Assembly (NCBI GenBank): GCA_963402885.1
Contig: OY727095.1
Coordinates: forward strand, 31,873,001-31,937,000
DNA from: Antedon bifida
Lineage: Eukaryota; Echinodermata; Crinoidea; Comatulida; Antedonidae
Direction of reading: 5' to 3'
Length of the DNA stretch: 64,000 bases
Below are positions 13,001 to 23,129 of this stretch, piece after piece. The position numbers and the translations under genes were made by a program. A model generated the notes under the pieces. It was not told the origin of the DNA, did not search any database, and worked only from the letters and a program-made list of their open reading frames with translations. Position 1 is the stretch's first letter. Each line of letters opens with the position of its first letter.

Positions 13001-16000
13001 ACAAGCGGGACACGGGACAGGACAAATCAACAGAAAGCAACCAGGACATTAAACACTATATAGATGTTAGGCTAAATGTATAGATAGAAGGATGTGATAA
13101 TAATACTCGTTTTTGTCATCTATAGCACGCCATAAAGACTAATTGAATACATTAATAATAAGGCCTAATACGCGTTAATACAGTGATAATTTCCACAGGG
13201 AAAATTAACGAACATGGCGCATTCATACTGTACCAGTCCAAAGCACTTAACTTAAACACCACCAGTTGGTTTGACCCGAATATTAGGGCGCTTAATACGT
13301 ATCTAATCTAATCAGTCATCATTTTCACCGCTATTAAACTCATTTTAATTGTTTTGAGAAGTTGTTCATATGTTCATTAACCCGTGTATCTTTGCTTTTC
13401 ATATCAATTAATTCACATTAACTTTCATATCAATATGTGAATATTCAGCTGGTGTGTTTTGTTTCTTTCAAGTGAACAAATACGTGGTCTTGCTTTATCT
13501 GCTGTCGTCGGCTTTCATATGATAAAAGGCTCAAGTATTAAATGTATTTGATCAGCGGTGTGGATTATTTCGTTGTAAGCTATTTTCTATTTAAAATGAC
13601 GTTATCATATATATTATATAATTTACAAGAAAGGAAGAAGGAAAATGTATATATTCGTTGTTAAGAACACTAACTGGAATGGCATTCCAATGGTAACTCT
13701 GTCTACACTATCAAACCTTATGTGACAAAAAAAAAGTGAAGTGCCCATATTTAGACATGATGATGTCATATCACTATTATATTTGGGCATATCACTACTA
13801 TATTTGGGCATATCACTAACCATATTTGGGCATATCACATTTTTTTTGTCAATCTAGTTTGATAGTGTAGATAGAGCTTTAACGCATAAAAAAGAGCAAA
13901 AAAAAAACAACCGGCCTGAAAAAGTTTATGTAAAACAGTATCTTATTATTACAAGACACAGTATATGGGTTAGGGTTAATAATACATTATTGCAACTTTA
14001 TTACCAATACCATGAAATTATATTGTCTTAATGAATACGGTACATTGTAGCAATTCATCTGGACATTAAGAGCATTCACCAATGGTAGCGCCAAGCGGTC
14101 GTCTGCGCATGGTACGCGCGCGTCTCAACATACAAATATCATCGGTATACGTATATAATATCTGTATATTTTTGTATAATTGTATTTCATAATAATTGTG
14201 CATTACATGTCGATAAGCATGATTAATTTGTAACGTGTGCTCTATCGTTTAATTTTGATATAAGAAAGGTCATGCGCACAGCCGATTAAAATACCAAGCA
14301 TGCGCAGTACGTTGTCAACATAATCGTCACTTTCTCAGCGTTATAATGTAGATCATTACTCGGTATAATGTTAACATTATTTATTAAAATAAAGACATTT
14401 TAATATAATTTATACATAACATTTAAGTTTATACGTGTCTAAAGGAAAATCATTCCTCATTGGCTTTGTTTCAATGAATGTCATAAAAATAGTATAACAC
14501 TAGTCAATGACAACACATTAAACACAGCTCGTATCATAATGTGCCTATGTAACTATCAAAATACAACATAATATTAGATCATGTTCAGATATTCGTTCAA
14601 AGACCTCAATTCTACGACTTTTCATACAATAATTTAAAGTCCCAGGTCTAACAAGGGGCTGAGAAGGGTAAATCATTACATTCATTATTACATTAACCGT
14701 TGTATGAACTATGTGAACTCCTAGCCCAGCTACTAAGTCGTTGACACAAGTACAGTGTCCGGTCATAATTACATTTTAAAAATGTAAAAAACAAAAAAGT
14801 AAAAATTCTGACAAAAAATACATGATTTAGGCCTAAAGAATTACTGTGATGCAACAGAATAAATATAACAAATTAATTAAAATAATAATAAAATTATAAA
14901 TAGGCCTACTTCTAAAATATATTTAGGCCTGTGTACTAGCCTATTTGTATTTACTCGATTTACCAGACATGGTTTGAAAGGTTAGCATTCGGTTAAAATC
15001 CTGATGAAATAAATTCATTATCTTTATATTGATGGAGATGAAGTATTATACTACAGATATTAAATTGTTGACGGTATAAATATTAATCAAAAGATATAGG
15101 AGGATACAAGATATACTATACGCTATCTCGCCATTACCTTATCAGCGAAAACGAATAAACCTATATCTATGTTGATGATTCCATGCGGTTGTCAAGCAAA
15201 TTTTCGAAAAAGACAAACACTTACTCTTCCCATCACATTAACGGCAATTAATCATTAAATTGTACACTAAATATCAAATAATATCTATTGATATTGAAAT
15301 AAGTTAACGGGGTTAACTGTGCGCAAACATATTATATACACGAAGGCTCATTATTTAATTTGTACAGTAATCACTCTACAAATGTGTTATCTATTTCAAA
15401 ACGCTTTGTTAAAAATGCAATAAATTTCCAACACCTAAATATACATTGACCCGTTTAATTTATCAACATAGGTCTGACAGATTTACGGTATATTAAAGTG
15501 AGTTTTAAATATTTTTAAAATTATGCCATCACAATTGCATAACATGCATACTTCGCTGTATTTAAGTACATACATAGAACTACTGTAATTCCAAAAATAT
15601 TCTGTGATTGTCCTTCTGAATTTGGGCCTATAGGAAAAAACAAATGTAGACCTATGCATAAACATTTGCGGTTTGCCGAAATTAAAAAACAAAACAATAC
15701 TGATGCAAAAATAATTGCACTTAAGCTCTTCCAATAATGATGCGCGTCCAAATTATAAAATGGTACAGCTTTTGTACGCGCGCTTCCAAATGATGATACA
15801 ATTGGCACAGCTTTTGTACGCGCGCGTCCAACTTATGATACAATTGGTACAGCTCTTGTACGCGAGCGTCTAAATTATGTTAATATAGTATACAGCTTTT
15901 GTACGCGCACGTTAACTTAGTGTTTCTTCAAGGTGTTACGAACCAAATGCAAATAAACGCGTAGTGTCACTTTGCCGTTCGTTAACATTTTCAGTTGCAT

Positions 16001-18752
16001 TATCTTACATTGCCTTGGTTGGATTTAAAAAGCAAGTATTGCGAACATCATCATCATTATGATATCATTAATTCCCATTTCATTCCAGTTTATCATCTTG
16101 CTTGGATTTTCGTTAAGTAGAGTTCGTGGGATGACTTCAAATTTGCGCAAGAGTTTGCAGCAAAATGCATGTTTTCTAAATCTGAAGACATTTTTAACAA
16201 TACATTCGATGATGTATAATAACAGCTAGAAAATACATCGCCATTGCACAGTTTTGAAATACATATCAGACTATATACGAATTTCTAGTTATAGTCTATA
16301 GTCTTTTATCACAGACGAATTGCCTATTTTAAATACTTTATAATGTACATTTCGCTTTGGCCTTTTCTTTAGGAATTGATATATTCTTATGAGCATACAG
16401 TATGTTGGTATGATTATTTAATGTCCATTATTATATTTCGTTGTACTGTATAGGCCTATGCATTTTATTTAGGACATTCACTTCAATAAATAGGCCTATA
16501 CTTCGTTCTTTTAATTTTTAACTTAGGCCTATACTTCATAAAAATCAAAACTTTTTTTAGTTTGTTGTTGTAACCGTGGCCTATTTAGCGGTTTTGACAA
16601 CCAATATTTTTGATCACGCATGCGCACATCGATTCTATTTTCTCTATTGATTGATATTTAACTAAATAATAAGGTTATTATTAATATTCAAAATCACTAA
16701 ATAACAAATGATATTGATTATTGAAATGAATTTAATGGTAGACAATTGCCTATATTGAATATATTACATAAGTATCATCAATTATTATGCCGAAAAATAA
16801 TGAGAGTACATTGAATGTTTAAGATAATGTATTTGCAAATCCCTCGTTTTCAGATGAACTATACAATAATGGTTAGCTTACGTTAAGACGAAATAATTAT
16901 CCAAAACATTGCGGCTTACTATACGAAGTTTACATATAATTTATTGGATGTTGGAGTCTCGATAAAATGTTAGCGCAAAGCAAACAAAAGATGTCTTTAC
17001 GAAATTGTTATTAACGCGAAAGGAGAGTCGTAAATAACCATACAGCATCACAATACTAAAACGATTATAATGTTCATAACATCAAGAAAGTTATTTCAAA
17101 CAATAAAGACGAATTTAAAAACGTTTTAATTTCTAATTCGTTTAGATTTTATCAGTTGGATCTTGAATTATGATCGTAAATATGTTCATTATTTGCAATT
17201 AAAGAACATGCGTTTTAGCATCTTTGTTCAGTATTAGACCTATGTGTTATATAGTATATTTTTAACATAAACTTTAAAATATCATGATAATTAATATTAT
17301 TATATTATGAATATTGTTTAGTATAATAATTTATCATTTATAAGGTTATATAATGAATCAAATTACATAAGACAGATATATAGAGTATAGAGTAAAAATA
17401 AATTATGAATTATATTATGTTCAACGAAATTTATGAAATGAACCAGTAATGTCTATATTTCTTTATAAATATGCTAATTTTAAAAAATACAGATTTATCA
17501 CAAAATTTCAAAATTAGTACGTGCGAATTTCAACGAAAAATCGAAATTATATAAGTTATAATATTATATTATTGAAATCAGAATGTTATGAAATTAAAAT
17601 GTTATGACAAAAAATTCAATTTATGCAACACCTAGGCATATGTCTATACATCCGAAACACGTAAGCACGACGAATGCTCAGCCGATCTGACGACTTCGAG
17701 CCGTGTGGTAACTATTACGAATAGTAGCCTACACAATCAAGCTTTGAAATACCTGTAGTAAAGGCTTACTTATAAAACGTTGAAAGACGCTGATGCGTTA
17801 TCATTTTTAAAACATGCTACTGAAAGACCATGATGAGTTCGTTTATTTTAAATATATGTTATGTTCCCATTGACATTGTTTCAATACCAGACACGTCGTG
17901 ACGACCTGAACGGCTAAGAGACACTTGATGTTACATTGAGAGCATTATCATTGTTACAAGTATACATTTGTTAACTTAACGAAAATATTTGTTTGTAAAG
18001 TGAAAATAAGTCAGTTTACCGTTGGGTTAGGACAAGAGATAACCTTTGTTTTCGATAACAATTCGATATGGTTCAATGCCGTACCGAAGTGGTGTGGATC
18101 GATACATACTATGTAATCATGTGTTACACGATACCAGGTGTATAGGCCTAACTTATAATTGAGCTAGAGACCTCCATTTCGATAAAGAAAAAAAACAATA
18201 GCTTCTAACTATTAATGTTGATAGGTATAATGTTGATAGGCCTACAATATTGATAATATATCACTATTTTTCATTTCATCACAAGCCCTAATGTTTCTAA
18301 ATTAGTTTATACTTTAGTTTACTGAATGAGAAATGAGTACACATACCTGAAGCACAAGCTAGACGGTCTGCCCATGGTGATGATGCTTGGAATAAACTCG
18401 CAGGATGCCAATATAAAGGTGATGGTCCCGGGCTTCCATGCCCTGCTAGCTCGCTCAACGGCTTAGCTAATCGATTCAAATAAAAACTAGATGCAAAAGA
18501 GTTCAGACGTGGAATACCCATTGAAGTTGCAAAGAATGCTCCCGCCGATTCCGGCCTACTCAAAATATCGTTGATTCCGTGTGGAGTGGCCGACGGCGAC
18601 AGTGCTTTACGGACATGTCCTGTGGGGTAGCCTAGCCCCGGTGTTTTCTCCGCCATATTATGTAAAGCAGCAAGTTGTGGATTGCTCATAATAAATGCAC
18701 TTGATCGTGAAGGGTTCATAAGAGCCTGGAAGTTCAATAAAGAATCTGTCAT
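3576..18752 (-). CDS. Nkx6: NK6-class homeobox transcription factor, complete three-exon gene
   Basis: The CDS joins 18347-18752, 11449-11633 and 3576-3800 on the minus strand: 816 nt, 271 residues plus TGA, with compatible phases and GT-AG introns of about 6.7 and 7.6 kb. Domains in order: an eh1-like repressor motif near residues 19-35 ([18 protein letters not shown]), the NK6-specific block [12 protein letters not shown] at 56-67, a conserved pre-homeodomain stretch ending in [10 protein letters not shown], the homeodomain at 152-211 and an acidic Ser-rich C-terminus. W48, F49, Q50 and N51 correspond to residues 199-202. NK6 proteins are nuclear, mostly Groucho-dependent repressors that pattern motor neurons and endocrine or gut endoderm in bilaterians; that role is family knowledge. 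At 271 residues it is shorter than human NKX6-1 because the Ser/Ala/Pro-rich linkers are missing. Confidence 0.97.
4000..4141. mobile_element. CArG foldback MITE, copy 2 (Nkx6 intron 2)
   Basis: Left end AGCCCTGTCTACACTATCAA, central CCATATATGG CArG box and TGATGATGTCAT, right end TTTGAGCTTTA with the distal TIR partly deleted. Confidence 0.85.
7200..7380. promoter_or_regulatory. Candidate enhancer block in Nkx6 intron 2
   Basis: Non-repetitive and rich in known site types: an AGGTGTTAATAGACACAC T-box-like pair near 7244, a perfect octamer ATGCAAAT at 7283-7290 flanked by duplicated CGCGTTTCAC, and GGACAATCG (Sox-like). A 72-residue open frame on the minus strand crosses it but shows no recognisable protein. 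Confidence 0.35.
8790..8945. promoter_or_regulatory. Candidate regulatory block in Nkx6 intron 2
   Basis: GC-richer island containing TTGGCGCCAAAGGG (E2F-like palindrome), CAGGTGTT and CCAGGTTACGCGGCC. Not repeated elsewhere in the window. Confidence 0.3.
9745..10230 (+). repeat. GAT/GGT trinucleotide array in Nkx6 intron 2
   Basis: About 480 bp of GAT, GGT and occasional GAC/GAA triplets, with higher-order blocks such as GATGATGGTGGAGGTGATGA. It produces open frames in several phases on both strands (poly-Asp/Gly, poly-His, poly-Ser, poly-Met/Val), all of which are artefacts of triplet periodicity. Confidence 0.95.
11010..11324 (+). mobile_element. TTAA-flanked MITE family B, copy 1 (Nkx6 intron 1 side)
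   Basis: Begins TTAAAGATGTATTGTCCCCC and ends ACAATATATCTTTAA, so the ends are inverted repeats bounded by TTAA. The interior is AT-rich, with a TTTTTGGTCAAAGTA word shared by all three copies. No ORF. A TTAA target is piggyBac-like; that link is inference. It sits just left of Nkx6 exon 2, inside intron 2. Confidence 0.85.
11449..11633 (-). CDS. Nkx6: Nkx6 coding exon 2 (homeodomain helices 1-2, start of helix 3)
   Basis: 185 nt encoding an Ala-Ala-Ala-Ala-Gln start, the basic [13 protein letters not shown] arm and most of the homeodomain through MTESQVK. The acceptor is a tandem one: ttttttag is followed directly by CAG CAG CAG. The exon ends in phase 0 at donor gtaagata. The residues [20 protein letters not shown] are essentially invariant in NK6 proteins. 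Confidence 0.97.
12178..12252 (+). mobile_element. Non-LTR retroposon 3' tail (GCGCTATATAAATG type)
   Basis: GTAAAGCGCATTTGAGCATG, then GAAAAGGGCGCTATATAAAT, ending GTGGTATATTATATTATAT. This stem-like tail is widespread at the 3' ends of L2/CR1-type LINEs and their SINEs in marine animals (family knowledge). Only the tail is recognisable. Confidence 0.6.
12840..13060 (-). other. Possible reversed retroposon tail
   Basis: TCAAATCAATTCAAAATAAC followed by AT-rich sequence and a GGGACA-rich stretch (12970-13050: GGGACACAAAATGAAGGGAC, GGGACACGGGACAGGACA). It looks like the reverse complement of a retroposon end plus simple repeats; not assigned. Confidence 0.3.
13695..13880. mobile_element. CArG foldback MITE, copy 3 (Nkx6 intron 1)
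   Basis: Longest copy: three ~20-bp ATATCACTACTATATTTGGG-type units in the core. Both terminal repeats are present (CTCTGTCTACACTATCAAAC and its mate ending GATAGAGCTTT). The CArG box has decayed to CCATATTTAG. Confidence 0.88.
15739..15915 (+). repeat. 42-bp CpG-rich tandem repeat, four copies (Nkx6 intron 1)
   Basis: TTGTACG recurs at 15772, 15814, 15856 and 15899 (spacing 42, 42, 43) within units containing ACAGCTTTTGTACGCGCGCG and TTATGATACAATTGG. One unit carries the exact ACGCGCGCGT word. Confidence 0.88.
18347..18752 (-). CDS. Nkx6: Nkx6 coding exon 1 (residues 1-135 plus first base of 136)
   Basis: The ATG at 18750-18752 begins [17 protein letters not shown] and has A at -3. The frame stays open upstream but no in-frame ATG was found in the nearby 5' sequence; a further upstream TTG is not a plausible eukaryotic start. 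An alternative downstream ATG (residue 12) would still retain the eh1 motif. The exon ends GCT TCA G followed by the donor gtatgtgt. It carries the eh1-like repressor motif and the [10 protein letters not shown] block that identify the NK6 class before the homeodomain is reached. Confidence 0.95.
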
Positions 18753-19220
18753 AATTCGCTTTTTCTTAGAAAAATCAATTTCCAAAATATCTTCAGAGCC
18801 TGTTAATTGACGTTTCTTGGCGAAATATATCGCAACGGGACTCGAGCATCGGTCGCCTAAAACAGTAAGTTGCTTCGTACGTCTTGCTTCATAAAGTTAA
18901 GCATAATAGGCCTATAAACTTTTTATTCTTGAACTGGAATAATTATAGCGCCTTGAGTATCCTTAGAGAAGCTCCTGACGTGTGTACTGCTAAGGTGAGT
19001 GCAAAAGACACAATAGTAGATACTCTGTTTGTATTAGTATATCGTGTATATAGAAATACCTTTTTTCTTAAGTACATGACAAATTGATACCATAAATCAC
19101 AATGTGACGTCATCAATCATTTCCACGCCTTCCTCTCAGTGGTTGACTTTCATCCAAGTCCGTGATTGGTCGACAAAAGTTGTCACAATCATATAATTTA
19201 CATGTCTGTTTACTTATTGG
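18753..19220 (-). promoter_or_regulatory. Nkx6: Nkx6 5' UTR and proximal promoter region
   Basis: Immediately upstream of the start codon. A CCAAT box on the minus strand sits at 19165-19169. A pyrimidine-rich acceptor-like sequence ending at 18857-18858 (CTGTTTTAG) could be the 3' end of an intron in the 5' UTR, giving an exon start at 18856. No convincing TATA box was seen. The transcription start is unknown. Confidence 0.35.
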
Positions 19221-19954
19221 TTTTTCAATTATGCGTGTAATACTTGATCATATTATTAGTTCGAAGTATGTGTATATTGTAACCAAAGACTCGTAGATCT
19301 TTCTAAATGATATTGCTCGATTCAACATGCGAATTTTGTTACATGATATGAAACCGAGAAAAGTTCAATTCGGATTAAAGACAGATAACTTTATATGAGT
19401 TATAGTTAATTGATTTCGTCAAATCAAATTGATTGCTTTCAATCTACGAATCGTTAAATGGATGGCTAAAATGTACATGTCTTATACTCACACACTAATT
19501 GTTTTAAAGACCGGATTAAGTAATGACTAAACCACACGTGCGCACGCGTACAAGTATTTGCGCAAATTTCAGTCTAAGATTAAATTACTAAAAATTCAAT
19601 TAAAAGGATTGGATTAATTTGATGTATAATTTTAACATTTTAAAGTTGTTTTATTGTATATACAAATTATTTTTATAACTTTAAATTGTCTGTACGTTTT
19701 TTTATATTGTTTTTAACACTGTTGATGTATTTTAACTGCAGTGTAGAAACAAAGATCTGATTTTTATTTTTATATACCAATAAAAGATGAATTTAATTGA
19801 ATTGTCTAGGTCGGCTTAGCGATGGCACACTCCTCCTAAACTTGAATTATTTTTATCCCACAATTAACGGAATTTCGAACAACTTTTTACACACAATTTA
19901 TTCAAAGTTTAGCCTTTAAAACGTACATAATTCGAGGGTGACGACGATACTGGT

Positions 19955-20485
19955 TGTGTGAATGACGACATTGGTGATGGTGACGGTAGTGACAGCGGCG
20001 ACAACGACGATAGTGGTTCTGGCAACGACGACGGTAGTGGTTGTGACAACGACGACGGCAGTGGTTGTGGCAATGACGACGATAGTAGTTGTGGCAACGA
20101 CGACGGCAGTGGTTAAGGCAACGACGACAATAGTGGGTGTGACAACGACGACGGTAGTGGTTGTGGCAACGAGGACGATAGTAGTTGTGGCAACGAGGAC
20201 GGCAGTGGTTGTGGCAACGACGACGATAGTGGGTGTGACAACGAGGACGGTAGTGGTCGTGGCAACGACGACGGTAGTGGTTGTGGCAACGACGACGGTA
20301 GTAGCTGTGACAGCGACGACGGTAGGTAGTGGCTGTGACAGCGACGACGGTAGGTAGTGGCTGTGACAGCGACGACGGTAGTGGTTGTGACAACGACGAC
20401 GGTAGTGGTTGTGACAACGACGACGGTAGTGGTTGTGACAACGCTGGTTTCGACGACGAAGACGGCGGTGGTGACGATGACAAAG
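19955..20485 (+). repeat. 24-bp minisatellite upstream of Nkx6
   Basis: About 20 copies of a unit built on GACGACGGTAGTGGTTGTGG plus CAAC, beginning about 1.2 kb upstream of the Nkx6 start codon. The period is a multiple of 3, so long frames are open on both strands (Thr/Val, Arg/His, Asp/Gly repeats); none looks like a gene. Confidence 0.93.
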
Positions 20486-21059
20486 ATTGTGTTGATACAA
20501 CGAATGTGATAATATAATTGTTATACCCAAGACAATTGATGATTTCCGTTTTAACTATTGTAGCAAAAACAAATTTCATTACTTCAAGGAAGATCACTCT
20601 TCCCTTATTTCGAGTATTAGGTAACAGTAATGGCTTATTGTGTGCAATCGTCTTAATAGCGTCAACGTTTGTTAAACGTTATCAACTTTAATTAAGATAG
20701 ATTCAATTTGGGTTATAGTTATATAGTATTTAGAGATTGGCCATAAACATTACTTGATTGCTTTAAGGGTATAAATAATCGTTCAACATTTCTGTATACT
20801 AAACGCGGCGGAGAATGCACGGACTTCCTACCTAATAAGTAAACGAACGACAGAACGAGGCTTGCAAATAATTGTCTGAAGCATTAGTATTATTTGAAAC
20901 AAAAGAAATTAATGGAAATTGAAAGTCACTCATTATGACCACTGTAAATACCAAGTAATATGTTGAGATTGTATGAAGATTCGCCGGAAAGCACGGTTTG
21001 GTCGAAGACAACTGATTTATTTGGCCTATCTTGGAGTAATTTAATCTATAGAGATTACA

Positions 21060-21470
21060 CATTCAATTTATTAAGGTAATTCTTAGCTGTTTTCCGCCGG
21101 ACACAAAGCAAGCAACACGGAGTTAGATGAACACTCTAGAAGATGAAGCATCATTTAATTAAAAGCCGATGGGAACATGTATATCTCGCTCTATAATCAA
21201 AACACTATTGCTAAACATAGACATTAATATCGCTAACTCAATTTCATTTTATCAGCCAGAGCGAAATCTTTTCAGCAGACACAAAATGAAAAAGCATAAA
21301 TCTTATATATTTTGCCCATAGCGAGTGCTTTTTATTAACTTTGATGTATCTACCCAAGCTCGATTACGTTGTGTAATCTAATTTCTTTAGCTGTCAAGCC
21401 CAATTTGGAATCATTTTGGCGGAATTCTTACAAATACTTTGTCGGATTACCGGCAAATCAACGATTGTTT
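21060..21470. promoter_or_regulatory. Candidate regulatory block upstream of Nkx6
   Basis: High-complexity sequence about 2.4 kb upstream of the start codon, with TTTAATTAAAAG (homeodomain-type), CTGTCAAGCCCAATTTGGAA and GGCGGAATTC. It carries none of the window's repeat families. Confidence 0.3.
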
Positions 21471-22684
21471 TATTGTTCATATACCAGATAATTTGTTGTG
21501 TTATTTGGTTATAACCGTGTCGATTGGTATTGATTGCTATTTAATTTCTCGTCGCTAGGTACGTGGCTGTGACGTAACACGATTTCAATCATAGTCACGA
21601 AATTGTTTTATTTTGGAAATTGAGATGGTGAATTGTCTGCACGAATTTGTTACAAAAAAACCGCACACATCTTATCATAAGTGGCATACACCATCACGAA
21701 ATGTGTACGCGCGCGTAAATTATTAGCACACGCGCGCGTAAATTGTTAGCACGTAAACTGTAATAACCGTATATCTATTTGTATAGGATTACTATTTCTT
21801 TTGTGATCAATTTATATTCGTCATGCACAAAAATGTATACATTTATCGTTACATATTACTTTTATACTGTTCTAAAAAAAAAAGTCCCTTTAGGAAACTA
21901 CTTTTAAAAAATCAGTTTATTTCCTGATGAATTAAAATACCTACTCGATTATCCATGGGTAGATTGTATAACCACAGGCAAATTCACCACCTGGTTTGTT
22001 CTGAAAAATAAATGAATAGATATTTTTAAAAATGTATTCAATATGATAGAAAAAATTAAAGATTGTTGAAAGTTAATGGGTGCAATTTACATTCAATAGT
22101 ATGATTTTCATGATTGGCATTGGTTATTATAGTTCATTTTGCCATTAGGTGAACATGAACCAGTTCGGCAAAGTCATAATGTAGGACATTCCGAAATATA
22201 CTGACTTTAATTACTTCATTTATCATAACCGAAATATATAAGACATTGTTAAGACGATAGTTTGAGATAAAGATATGATGATTAAAGGAAACGTACGTTG
22301 CATAATAATCTACTCAAAACTTATGCTGTTTTTGAATTAGTTAGTATGTTAGTTTGGTGAATTTTTATAAAATAATACACGGAATATAATACGATAATAC
22401 GCGATCTATAATTTGACGTTATATTACACAACTAATCGCAGAAAAGAAAGCGGTACTTTAACAATTAGTATATACTCCCACATCCAAAAAGTGTCATAAT
22501 TTGATACACCAGTATGCAGCGAATTTATCTAAACGAATTTAAAAAGTTTACATTTTAGGAGATAAAATATATACCGTCAAGTGATAGTTTTAATAATAGT
22601 GAAAATGAGAACATCTCAAAAATATCAATAACAGAACTTGTGTGATTCAAATTATCAAATGAGATATATATATGATATATTTTT

Positions 22685-22846
22685 AAGCTCTGTCTACACA
22701 TCAAACTAGTTTGACAAAAAAGTGTGAAGTGCCCAAATATGGTAGTGATATATGCTCAAATATAGTAGTGATATGACATCATCGTGTCCATTATGGGCAC
22801 ATCACATGTTTTGTCACATAAAGTTTGATAGTGTAGACAAGGTATT
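22685..22846. mobile_element. CArG foldback MITE, copy 4 (intergenic)
   Basis: Starts AAGCTCTGTCTACACATCAA; the right end is diverged (GTAGACAAGGTATTA). The core has two GATATGnnnAAATATGGTAG-type units. Confidence 0.88.
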
Positions 22847-22983
22847 AGAAAATGTTATAAAGTTAACGGTGTATAATAAATACATACTATTTTTTTTTTG
22901 TAAACAATCAGTGAGTTGAAGGTTAAAAAGTTGTAAAAGCAAACACGTTCAAAATCTAAAAATGAATTGGTAATAATGACAAT

Positions 22984-23125
22984 TTCACCCTCCATTTACG
23001 AGTCCCTTTTTATCTTAGTTAATTGTAAATAATGTGCTATTACCATGACAACATAAGTGCGTGTCTTTCATGTAATTGTCGCGTCAATTTAACACATCAT
23101 TAGAATGTTCTTGAATGCGATATTA
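22984..23125. promoter_or_regulatory. Candidate regulatory block (intergenic)
   Basis: High-complexity block with TTAGTTAATTGTAAATAATG, ACCATGACAACATAAG (RFX-like half-site) and TGTAATTGTCGCGTCAATTT. Immediately follows a MITE copy. Confidence 0.28.
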
Positions 23126-23129
23126 GTTT

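Larger units (their letters stand above)
11634..18346 (-). other. Nkx6: Nkx6 intron 1
   Basis: Holds the LINE-tail fragment, one CArG MITE and the 42-bp array. About half of the window's TAGGCCTA words lie here (11738 to 18238). No further exons were seen. Confidence 0.9.

Noticed and set aside
18753-18785. Upstream extension of Nkx6 to a TTG at 18785
   Set aside because: Non-AUG start with no support; the ATG at 18750-18752 gives a conventional NK6 N-terminus.
19902-20597. 231-residue Arg/His-rich minus-strand frame and its overlapping partners
   Set aside because: Artefact of the 24-bp minisatellite whose period is a multiple of three.
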